Assembly (NCBI RefSeq): GCF_003234815.2
Contig: NZ_CP126279.1
Span: forward strand, 806,001-870,000
Direction: 5' to 3'
From: Curtobacterium sp. MCBD17_035
Lineage (GTDB): Bacteria; Actinomycetota; Actinomycetes; Actinomycetales; Microbacteriaceae
DNA length: 64,000 bases
A program made the position numbers and the translations under genes. The notes beneath the pieces were generated by a model that ran no database searches, was not told the origin of the DNA, and was given only the letters and a program-made list of their open reading frames with translations. How positions within the stretch are numbered: the stretch's first letter is position 1; each line of letters starts with the position of its first letter. Shown in pieces: positions 25,389-32,972 of the stretch.

Positions 25389-25700
25389 ATGGGCAGGATG
25401 ATCTACAACAGCTCGTACACCGTGGACTTCGAGGACCGCCTGCTCGCGCACCTGCAGATCGTGATCGCGACGAAGCTGCGCCGCGGCGAGTCGTTCATGT
25501 TCTCCTGGAAGGACGACCGCGACGTCGGGAACGGTCGGACCGCGATCTGGCTCGACCGGACCGTGCCCCTCGTCATCCGCTACTCGGGCAGTCGCCCGCC
25601 GACCATCAACCGCGAGTGGGTCGAGGCGTTGGCCCAGGCAGCCGGGTCACCCGGCGGACTGCGCATCGTCCCCGAGCCCTCGGAAGGGACCCCGGCATGA
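25389..25700 (+). CDS. DUF7882-like small protein (103 aa)
   Basis: 103 residues: MGRMIYNSSYTVDFEDRLLAHLQIVIATKLRRGESFMFSWKDD, RTAIWLDRTVPLVIRYSGSRPPTINREWVEAL. This pattern is common in Microbacteriaceae, where it is often mis-annotated as ATP-dependent DNA ligase because a similar module is attached to some ligases; no ligase motif (KxDG) is present here. Function is unknown. ATCGGAGG provides the ribosome site. Its TGA overlaps the ATG of the next gene. Confidence 0.8.
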   Translation: MGRMIYNSSYTVDFEDRLLAHLQIVIATKLRRGESFMFSWKDDRDVGNGRTAIWLDRTVPLVIRYSGSRPPTINREWVEALAQAAGSPGGLRIVPEPSEGTPA

Positions 25701-26020
25701 TCCGGACCATCGTCATCTACGACGGGATCGAGTACACGATCTCGAAGGAGGGGCCCGACGCGGTGCGGGAGCGGATCCGGACGGCCCTCGCATCCGACGG
25801 CCTCATGTGGCTCGAGGTGAACCGTGGCGACGGCCGGCCGACTCCGGCCCTGCTGCTCGTGTCCCGGAGTTCGACCATCGCACTCGTCGCCGACCGTGAT
25901 GCATCGGACGACGGCGATCCGGTGCGGTACCGGCTCGAGGAGGACGAGCACCTGCTCGGCACGGTGGACGACGTCGGGTCGGGTCACGTGGAGGGGATGA
26001 CGGGAATCGAACCCGCGTAG
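25697..26020 (+). CDS. hypothetical protein (107 aa), 3' end inside tRNA-Gly
   Basis: 107 residues, coupled to the previous gene by ATGA. The sequence MIRTIVIYDGIEYTISKEGPDAVRERIRTAL and LMWLEVNRGDGRPTPALLLVSRSSTIALV predicts an alternating alpha/beta fold; similar small proteins are found beside DUF7882 genes, but I know no role. The reading frame does not stop until it is 29 bp into the tRNA-Gly gene on the opposite strand, so the last ten or so residues are encoded by antisense tRNA sequence. Confidence 0.65.
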   Translation: MIRTIVIYDGIEYTISKEGPDAVRERIRTALASDGLMWLEVNRGDGRPTPALLLVSRSSTIALVADRDASDDGDPVRYRLEEDEHLLGTVDDVGSGHVEGMTGIEPA

Positions 26021-26062
26021 CCAGTTTGGAAGACTGGGGCTCTACCATTGAGCTACATCCCC
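25989..26062 (-). tRNA. tRNA-Gly (anticodon TCC)
   Basis: On the minus strand the molecule begins GGGGATG and closes with CATCCCC, discriminator T and an encoded CCA. The D arm (GCTCAATGGTAGAGC), the anticodon stem CCAGT/ACTGG around loop CTTCCAA, and the T arm GCGGGTTCGATTCCCGT are all intact. The anticodon TCC reads glycine GGA/GGG codons. Confidence 0.97.
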
Positions 26063-26127
26063 GTGCGGCACCGCAGCGTCGCCCTCCGATGGTAGCGGAC
26101 GGGCCGGGTCGCCACGCACACCGCGCC

Positions 26128-26133
26128 TACACT
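26128..26133 (+). promoter_or_regulatory. -10 element, leaderless promoter
   Basis: TACACT, 7 nt before the GTG at 26141, supporting that codon as the start. Confidence 0.5.
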
Positions 26134-26140
26134 CGGCGAC

Positions 26141-26497
26141 GTGCGGGTACCCCGGGTCGCGACCACCAGCCACGATCCGCTCGTGCGGCGTTCGCGCCTG
26201 GTCTCCTACGTCCTCGTCGCCGTCGGCGTCGTCGTCCTGTCGTTCGCGCCGTCGGTCGTCGGCGGTCGGGTGGGAGAGCCGCTGCACGTGCTCCTGCACG
26301 TCGTCCGCCCGATCGTCGCGGTGGCGCTGTTCGCGGCCGCGGTGCTCGTCCAGGTCGCCGTGGGCGTCCGCTGGCGGCGCCGGCTCCTGCGGGACGCCGC
26401 GGACGACGGCCGCCAGGACCGCAGGACCGGTCGCGGGCAGGACGCCGCCACCGACGGCCGGGAGGACCGGGGCGCGCTGCCACCGCCGCCCGCGTGA
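26141..26497 (+). CDS. small membrane protein of unknown function (118 aa)
   Basis: 118 residues with two predicted membrane helices (about 21-40, VSYVLVAVGVVVLSFAPSVV; and 52-76, LLHVVRPIVAVALFAAAVLVQVAVG), followed by a strongly charged, probably cytosolic tail rich in Arg and Asp ([17 protein letters not shown]). No family is recognisable. It lies between the two tRNA genes. Confidence 0.6.
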   Translation: MRVPRVATTSHDPLVRRSRLVSYVLVAVGVVVLSFAPSVVGGRVGEPLHVLLHVVRPIVAVALFAAAVLVQVAVGVRWRRRLLRDAADDGRQDRRTGRGQDAATDGREDRGALPPPPA

Positions 26498-26633
26498 CGC
26501 GGGTGCCCACCGCCTCCACGGCCGCTGGGAGGGCCGGGAACGCGGCGCTCGCGTGCCGCTAGACTCGTCGGGATCGATCGCGGTCGGGTCCGTCCTGCCC
26601 GCGCTCGTTGCACGACCCTGGCCCGGCAACGAC

Positions 26634-26710
26634 CGGGGCGTAGCTCAGCTTGGTAGAGCGCCCGCTTTGGGAGCGGGAGGTCGCAGGTTCAAATCCTGTC
26701 GCCCCGACCA
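26634..26710 (+). tRNA. tRNA-Pro (anticodon TGG)
   Basis: Acceptor CGGGGCG pairs with CGCCCCG, discriminator A and encoded CCA. D arm GTAGCTCAGCTTGGTAGAGC, anticodon stem CCCGC/GCGGG around a loop with TGG, and T arm GCAGGTTCAAATCCTGT are intact. It lies 35 bp before the trigger factor gene, a placement common in this family. Confidence 0.97.
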
Positions 26711-26745
26711 GGTCACACCATCGTCAACCTCAGGAGAACACACCC

Positions 26746-28065
26746 TTGGTCACCAGCACCGTCGACAAGTTGAGCCCCACCCGGGTCAAGCTCACCGTGA
26801 ACGTGACGCCGGACGAGCTCAAGCCGAGCATCGACCACGCGTACAAGCACATCGCCGAGCAGATCAACATCCCCGGCTTCCGGAAGGGCAAGGTGCCGCC
26901 GGCCATCGTCGACCAGCGCGTCGGCCGCCCGGAGATCCTGAACCACGCCGTCGGGGACGCCATCGACACCTTCTACCGCCAGGCGGTCGAGGAGAACGAG
27001 CTCCGCGTGCTCGGTCGCGCCGAGGCCGACATCGCCGAGCTCCCGAGCGTCAAGGACTTCTCCGGCGACCTCGTCCTCACGTTCGAGGTCGACGTCCGTC
27101 CCGAGTTCGACCTCCCCGACTACGAGGGCCTCGAGCTCACGGTCGACGCGGTCGACGTCACCGACGACGAGATCGAGGAGGAGCTCCAGAACCTCCGCAC
27201 GCGCTTCGGCACGCTCGTCACGGTCGACCGCCCCGCCACCGCGGGCGACTTCGCCCAGCTCGACCTCACCGCGACCATCGGCGACGAAGAAGTCGACTCG
27301 GCCACGGGCGTCTCGTACGAGATCGGCTCCGGCGACCTCATCGAGGGCATCGACGACGCCCTCGAGACCCTGACCGCAGGCGAGTCCACCACCTTCGAGT
27401 CGAAGCTCCTCGGTGGCGACCACGAGGGCGAGACCGCCCAGATCGCCGTGACGCTCACGGCCGTCAAGGAGCGCGAGCTGCCCGAGGCCGACGACGAGTT
27501 CGCCCAGATCGCGAGCCAGTTCGACACGATCGACGAGCTCAAGGCGGACCTCAAGGAGCAGATCGCCAAGTCGAAGACCTTCGGCCAGGGCGCCGCGGCC
27601 CGCGACCAGCTCGTCGAGAAGCTCCTCGACAGCGTCGAGATCCCGATCTCGCAGCAGCTCATCGACGACGAGGTCCACCGTCACCTCGAGCAGGAGAACC
27701 GCCTCGAGGACGACGAGCACCGCGCCGAGGTCGCCGAGTCCAGCGAGAAGGCGTTCAAGTCGCAGCTGCTCCTCGACGCGGTCGCCGAGCAGGAGCAGGT
27801 CCAGGTCAGCCAGGAGGAGCTGACCCAGTACCTGATCCAGGCCGCCGCGCAGTACGGCATGGAGCCGGGCGAGTTCATCAAGGTGATCGACCAGAACGGC
27901 CAGATCCCGGGCATGGTCGGCGAGGTCGCCCGTTCCAAGGCGATCGCGACCGTGCTCGCCAAGGCGAAGGTCGTCGACACGAACGGCAACCCGGTCGACC
28001 TGTCCGCGTTCACCGCGGGCGTCGCGCAGGAGCCGGCGACGGACGACGAGGCCGACGCCGAGTGA
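26746..28065 (+). CDS. tig: trigger factor, ribosome-associated chaperone
   Basis: 439 residues. The N-terminal ribosome-binding domain contains the signature GFRKGKVPP, followed by the FKBP-type peptidyl-prolyl isomerase domain (about 160-245, with [20 protein letters not shown] and [20 protein letters not shown]) and the helical C-terminal chaperone arms. It binds nascent chains at the tunnel exit. The start is a TTG giving [16 protein letters not shown], behind AGGAG at 9 nt; no ATG is available nearby. It precedes clpP1P2, and a perfect 44-bp palindrome terminates it. Confidence 0.95.
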   Translation: MVTSTVDKLSPTRVKLTVNVTPDELKPSIDHAYKHIAEQINIPGFRKGKVPPAIVDQRVGRPEILNHAVGDAIDTFYRQAVEENELRVLGRAEADIAELPSVKDFSGDLVLTFEVDVRPEFDLPDYEGLELTVDAVDVTDDEIEEELQNLRTRFGTLVTVDRPATAGDFAQLDLTATIGDEEVDSATGVSYEIGSGDLIEGIDDALETLTAGESTTFESKLLGGDHEGETAQIAVTLTAVKERELPEADDEFAQIASQFDTIDELKADLKEQIAKSKTFGQGAAARDQLVEKLLDSVEIPISQQLIDDEVHRHLEQENRLEDDEHRAEVAESSEKAFKSQLLLDAVAEQEQVQVSQEELTQYLIQAAAQYGMEPGEFIKVIDQNGQIPGMVGEVARSKAIATVLAKAKVVDTNGNPVDLSAFTAGVAQEPATDDEADAE

Positions 28066-28139
28066 GCCGACCTGACTGACCGACCTCGCAGGCTCGGTCG
28101 GCGCCGCGCAACGCTGGCGCGTCGCACCTGCGAAGAGCG

Positions 28140-28183
28140 CGCACGGGAGGCCCGGGACCAGCTGGTCCCGGGCCTCCCGTGCG
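28140..28183. terminator. perfect 44-bp palindromic terminator after tig
   Basis: 21-bp arms meet at a 2-nt centre (a complete palindrome from 28140 to 28183). It lies 75 bp after the tig stop and separates tig from clpP1P2. Confidence 0.8.
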
Positions 28184-28202
28184 TCGTTCCCGGCCCTGGT
28201 AT

Positions 28203-28216
28203 TGCCGACAGCGAAC
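28203..28216. promoter_or_regulatory. ClgR-like operator upstream of clpP1P2
   Basis: TGCCGACAGCGAAC matches the published actinobacterial ClgR core CGCYNANRGCGWWS at every defined position but the first. ClgR activates clpP1P2 operons in Corynebacterium and Streptomyces. It ends 67 bp before the clpP1 ATG. Confidence 0.5.
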
Positions 28217-28282
28217 TCGGGAGATGCGCCGCGTTGCACCCGATAGGTTCGACGACAAGCGACAACTGAACGGGAGCTACAC

Positions 28283-28909
28283 ATGGCCGAAGCGACACTG
28301 AACCCCAGTGTTTTTGACCGTCTTCTGAGGGACCGGATCGTCTGGCTCGGCTCCGAGGTCCGTGACGACAACTCGAACGAGATCGCTGCGAAGCTGCTGC
28401 TGCTCGCGGCGGAGGACCCCGAGAAGGACATCTACCTCTACATCAACTCGCCCGGTGGTTCGATCACCGCCGGCATGGCCATCTACGACACGATGCAGTT
28501 CGTCCCGAACGACATCGTCACCGTCGGTATCGGGCTCGCCGCCTCGATGGGGCAGTTCCTGCTCTCGTCCGGCACCCCGGGCAAGCGCTACATCACCCCG
28601 AACGCCCGCGTGCTCCTGCACCAGCCGTCCGGTGGCTTCGGCGGGACCGCCGCCGACATCCAGACCCAGGCCAAGGTCATCCTCGACATGAAGCAGCGCA
28701 TGGCGGAACTCACCGCCGAGCAGACCGGCAAGTCGATCGAGCAGATCCTCAAGGACAACGACCGCGACAACTGGTTCACCGCGCAGGAGGCCCTGGAGTA
28801 CGGCTTCGTCGACCACCTCCGTGCGATGTCCAGTGAGGTCATCGGTGGCGGCGGGACGGTCGGCGACGGCGAGACCGAGACCCCGGCCGCGGCGCCGTCC
28901 GCCGAGTAG
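28283..28909 (+). CDS. clpP1: ATP-dependent Clp protease proteolytic subunit 1
   Basis: 208-residue serine protease subunit with catalytic triad Ser88 (GLAASMGQ), His113 (LLHQPSGG) and Asp162 (NDRDNWF). It assembles with ClpP2 into a mixed tetradecamer that degrades proteins fed by ClpX or ClpC. The short N-terminus means little or no propeptide. The C-terminal 20 residues are Ala/Glu/Pro-rich. GGGAG gives the ribosome site 7 nt before the ATG; clpP2 follows after 27 nt. Confidence 0.96.
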   Translation: MAEATLNPSVFDRLLRDRIVWLGSEVRDDNSNEIAAKLLLLAAEDPEKDIYLYINSPGGSITAGMAIYDTMQFVPNDIVTVGIGLAASMGQFLLSSGTPGKRYITPNARVLLHQPSGGFGGTAADIQTQAKVILDMKQRMAELTAEQTGKSIEQILKDNDRDNWFTAQEALEYGFVDHLRAMSSEVIGGGGTVGDGETETPAAAPSAE

Positions 28910-28936
28910 CCCACCACCAAGAAAAGGAAATCGAGA

Positions 28937-29596
28937 ATGCATCTCCCCATGCTCGGTGGCGCGCAGAACGTCCCCGCACCCTCCGACCGCTACATCCTCC
29001 CGAGCTTCGAGGAGCGCACCGCCTACGGCTACAAGCGCCAGGACCCGTATGCCAAGCTCTTCGAGGACCGCATCGTGTTCCTCGGCGTGCAGGTGGACGA
29101 CGCCTCGGCCGACGACATCATGGCCCAGCTGCTCGTGCTCGAGTCGATGGACCCGGACCGCGACATCGTCATGTACATCAACTCGCCCGGTGGCTCGTTC
29201 ACGGCCATGACGGCGATCTACGACACGATGCAGTACATCCGTCCGCAGATCCAGACGGTGTGCCTTGGTCAGGCCGCGTCCGCCGCGTCGGTGCTCCTGG
29301 CCGCCGGCACGCCGGGCAAGCGTCTCGCGCTGCCGAACGCCCGCGTGCTCATCCACCAGCCGGCAACCCAGCAGGGTGGCGGGCAGGCGTCGGACATCGA
29401 GATCCAGGCCGCGGAGATCCTCCGCATGCGCACCTGGCTCGAGGAGACCCTGTCCCGGCACTCGAACCGCACCCCGGAGCAGGTCAACCACGACATCGAG
29501 CGCGACAAGATCATGTCCGCGCAAGAGGCCGTCGAGTACGGGCTCATCGACCAGGTGCTGACCAGCCGCAAGTCGCTGCCGGCGCTCGTCAAGTAG
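28937..29596 (+). CDS. clpP2: ATP-dependent Clp protease proteolytic subunit 2
   Basis: 219 residues with triad Ser115 ([10 protein letters not shown]), His140 (VLIHQPATQ) and Asp190 (ERDKIMSA). The N-terminal extension of about 30 residues before [17 protein letters not shown] is longer than in ClpP1 and is probably processed, as in mycobacterial ClpP2. It shares an operon with clpP1 and ends at a strong hairpin. AGGAAA precedes the ATG. Confidence 0.96.
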   Translation: MHLPMLGGAQNVPAPSDRYILPSFEERTAYGYKRQDPYAKLFEDRIVFLGVQVDDASADDIMAQLLVLESMDPDRDIVMYINSPGGSFTAMTAIYDTMQYIRPQIQTVCLGQAASAASVLLAAGTPGKRLALPNARVLIHQPATQQGGGQASDIEIQAAEILRMRTWLEETLSRHSNRTPEQVNHDIERDKIMSAQEAVEYGLIDQVLTSRKSLPALVK

Positions 29597-29608
29597 TCCC
29601 GACAGACA

Positions 29609-29639
29609 GAGGGCCCCGACCGTTCTGGTCGGGGCCCTC
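29609..29639 (+). terminator. terminator of clpP1P2
   Basis: 13-bp perfect stem GAGGGCCCCGACC with a 5-nt loop, 12 bp after the clpP2 stop. Confidence 0.85.
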
Positions 29640-29683
29640 CGTCGTGTCCGGCGGCTTGGTGGCCGCGCCTGCGCCGCTGGCGC

Positions 29684-29766
29684 GGCCTGCGGCCTGCGGC
29701 CTGCGGCCTGCGGCCTGCGGCCTGCGGCCGGCCTGCGGCCGGCCTGCGGCCTGCGGCCTGCGGCCG
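29684..29766. repeat. GGCCTGC heptamer tandem repeat
   Basis: Ten copies of GGCCTGC, six of them uninterrupted from 29684 to 29725, then single copies separated by GGCC. It lies in the non-coding gap between two hairpins at the convergent ends of clpP2 and copC. The repeat is likely to be length-variable between strains. No ORF uses it. Confidence 0.85.
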
Positions 29767-29775
29767 CCCACCCTT

Positions 29776-29839
29776 CCGCGAGATCGCAGTCGTTGCCGTT
29801 CTGGGTCTCCTCAGAACGGCAACGACTGCGATCTCGCGG
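29776..29839. terminator. long bidirectional hairpin, palindrome family copy 2
   Basis: Perfect 28-bp inverted repeat (29776-29803 with 29812-29839), 8-nt loop. The inner 25 bp of the arm are identical to the copy at 38236. It terminates the minus-strand copC transcript and possibly readthrough from clpP2. Confidence 0.8.
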
Positions 29840-29852
29840 CTGGGGGGTGCGG

Positions 29853-30584
29853 TCAGTCGCGTGCGTCGTCGGCGAGGTCGTCCTCGTCGTCGCGGCCGCG
29901 TCCGGCGGTCGCCGTCTCCACGGTGGATGCGGCAGGGCGGCGAAGCAGCAGCAGGACCACCACGACGAGCGCCACGAGCACGAGTCCACCCGCGCCGATC
30001 CAGATGGCGTCGCCCACGACGCCGCTGGAGCCACTGTCCGCGCTGCCCGTGCCGGTGTCGGACGCAGCGGCCGACGCGCCGGGCCCGGAGGCGCAGACCG
30101 GCGGCCGCGTGCTCCCCGTGGCGGGACGGAAGCCGGCCGGGGCCTCCCAGCGGAACCGGTACCGGTCCGACACCGTGTGGCCGTCGGCGCTGACGATCTG
30201 CCACTCGATCGTGTACTCGCCCGACCGTCCGAGCGCCGCCTTCGTCGTCATCGACGGGCCGTCCACGATGAGGCAGCCGTTCTCGTAGTACCGACCGCTC
30301 GGTCCGACGATCCGGTAGGCGAAGCCCGAGTTGGTGTCGCCGATGTCGAGCAGTCGATCGTTCGTCGTGATCTCGAACCGCTTCGGCAGTGAGGTCAGTG
30401 TGCCGTTGACGGTCGGCGTCGACGCGATCATGTAGTTGTGCGCGGAGGCCGGGGCCGCCAGTCCGAGGACGGCGCCTGCGGTGACCGCCACCGATGCCAG
30501 CGCGAGGGCGAGCGCGCGACGCGGCCCGGTCCTCCCGGCCGGCGATGCCGCGCCGGATCCGGTGCGGATGCGGCGGGCGCTCAC
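29853..30584 (-). CDS. copC: CopC domain copper-resistance protein, membrane anchored
   Basis: 243 residues: a signal peptide (about 22-50, ending APASA) leaves mature N-terminal His in AHNYMIASTPTVNGTLTSLPKRFEITTND, the CopC Cu(II) site. The immunoglobulin-like domain continues through GRSGEYTIEWQIVSADGHTVSDRYRFRW, with the second conserved His of DGH. A C-terminal helix (about 193-217) anchors it in the membrane, and the end is acidic. It binds copper outside the membrane. The GTG start overlaps the stop of the ycnI-like gene by GTGA, forming a two-gene copper operon. The usual CopD partner is not fused or adjacent. Confidence 0.88.
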   Translation of the reverse strand: MSARRIRTGSGAASPAGRTGPRRALALALASVAVTAGAVLGLAAPASAHNYMIASTPTVNGTLTSLPKRFEITTNDRLLDIGDTNSGFAYRIVGPSGRYYENGCLIVDGPSMTTKAALGRSGEYTIEWQIVSADGHTVSDRYRFRWEAPAGFRPATGSTRPPVCASGPGASAAASDTGTGSADSGSSGVVGDAIWIGAGGLVLVALVVVVLLLLRRPAASTVETATAGRGRDDEDDLADDARD

Positions 30585-31348
30585 CGGGGACGCCGCCGGG
30601 CCATGGCGGCCGCACTCACGACGCCCACCGCGCCGACGACGAGTCCGGCGATGCCGAGGCCCCGAGCGACGAGGTCGGTGTCCCCGTCGGAGGACCCGGT
30701 GCCGCTCGCCTGTGTGCCCGTGGTGTCGGTGCCGCTCGCGCTCCCCGTCGCCGCGTCGCTCGCGTGCTCCTGCGCGTGGTCGTCGTCGTCGTCCGCGCCC
30801 GGGATCGCCGCGGTCAGGGTGACGGCCGGTGCGGGGTGCTCGGGCTCGTCCTGGCCGGCCTTCTGCACCTGGTCCCACTCGGTCGATCCGGTGACGCATG
30901 TCTGGGTCACGGGGAACGCGACTATCGTGCCGGGCTTGCCGTCGGGCAGCGAGAGCGAGAGCTGGAAGGTGTCGCGCTCGTCCGCGGCCAGGGGCGTCGT
31001 CGCCGTGTAGGTGACGCTCGTCACGCGCGTCCCGGCGTCGGCGGGGTCCTCGTCGTCGCTCGCGGACTGCTTGCTCGTGTAGGGCTCCGTCGCCTTGGTG
31101 ATCGTCCAGTTGGGATTCACCGTGGGCGTGACGTCGATGACCGACCGCGGAACGTGGAAGGTCAGCGCGGTGGTGGGGGAGCCGTCGCATCCGTGCGGGA
31201 CCGAGAACGTCAGGGTCGTGTACGAGTCGGCGGCGGTGTCGGTGGCCGTCGCCTCGACGTGGGCGCTCGCGGCGGCGGCGGTCCCGAGGACGAGAGCGGC
31301 CGTGATGCCCACGGTGGCGGCGGTGCCCGCGACGAGGCGCTTGCGCAT
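30581..31348 (-). CDS. ycnI: YcnI family (DUF1775) copper-binding protein
   Basis: 255 residues. The signal peptide (1-29, ending AAAASA) exposes a mature N-terminal His in HVEATATDTAADSYTTLTFSVPHGC, the mono-histidine copper brace of YcnI proteins, with the conserved Trp in NPNWTITK. It is followed by a low-complexity Asp/Gly/Thr stalk and a C-terminal membrane helix (about 228-248). YcnI proteins act with CopC/CopD in copper handling at the outer face. AAGGA precedes the ATG, and a 15-bp palindrome lies 16 bp upstream. Confidence 0.9.
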   Translation of the reverse strand: MRKRLVAGTAATVGITAALVLGTAAAASAHVEATATDTAADSYTTLTFSVPHGCDGSPTTALTFHVPRSVIDVTPTVNPNWTITKATEPYTSKQSASDDEDPADAGTRVTSVTYTATTPLAADERDTFQLSLSLPDGKPGTIVAFPVTQTCVTGSTEWDQVQKAGQDEPEHPAPAVTLTAAIPGADDDDDHAQEHASDAATGSASGTDTTGTQASGTGSSDGDTDLVARGLGIAGLVVGAVGVVSAAAMARRRPR

Positions 31349-31363
31349 GGAGGTCCTTTCGCT

Positions 31364-31378
31364 TCTACAACTTGTAGA
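31364..31378. promoter_or_regulatory. 15-bp palindromic operator of the ycnI-copC unit
   Basis: TCTACAA-C-TTGTAGA, a perfect palindrome in the leader/promoter of ycnI. The TACA...TGTA half-sites resemble those of the CopY/BlaI repressor family, which bind TACAnnTGTA-type boxes; copper-dependent repression is therefore plausible. The spacing differs by one base from the classic CopY box. Confidence 0.55.
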
Positions 31379-31489
31379 GTCCCGACGGCCACCGTAGTCC
31401 GAGGCGGTCCTGCGGCACAAACCGGCCACCCCGAGCGAACGCGTCGTGGATTGCGGCACGGCCGCGCCGTCAGTGTCGTCGGATGCGAT

Positions 31490-31495
31490 TAGGCT
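31490..31495 (+). promoter_or_regulatory. probable -10 element of clpX
   Basis: TAGGCT, 59 nt before the clpX ATG, in the 206-bp divergent gap with ycnI. No clear -35 is visible. Confidence 0.35.
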
Positions 31496-31554
31496 CAACT
31501 CCACGACGACCTCGTGTGCCAGCCACCGGTGCGCGACGACCAAGGAGGCCTCGC

Positions 31555-32835
<1,281 letters not shown>

Positions 32836-32888
32836 CGCCGCTGCAACGCGGTCGGCGGACGTCTCGCTGGCCCGTTGAACACGCCCGT

Positions 32889-32924
32889 GCCGTTCGAACA
32901 CCGCGATCCCGGTGTTCGAACGGC
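32889..32924. terminator. bidirectional hairpin between clpX and M3 peptidase
   Basis: 14-bp perfect stem GCCGTTCGAACACC with an 8-nt loop. The descending arm region can instead pair with a third element at 32925-32937, giving a mutually exclusive second hairpin. Confidence 0.7.
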
Positions 32925-32972
32925 ATCGCGGTGTTCGGAGCCCGGCGGCGCCCCGGCGCGACGTCGGCCGGC

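Noticed and set aside
25389..25700. ATP-dependent DNA ligase
   Set aside because: Similar proteins are sometimes labelled so, but there is no nucleotidyltransferase motif in 103 residues.
29684..29840. CRISPR-like array (repeat plus palindrome)
   Set aside because: The units are 7 bp with no spacers and no cas genes are nearby; it is a simple tandem repeat next to a terminator.
32889..32924. Second LexA box (contains TTCGAAC)
   Set aside because: The half-sites are not in the N4 spacing of a SOS box; the sequence is a 14-bp terminator stem at convergent gene ends.
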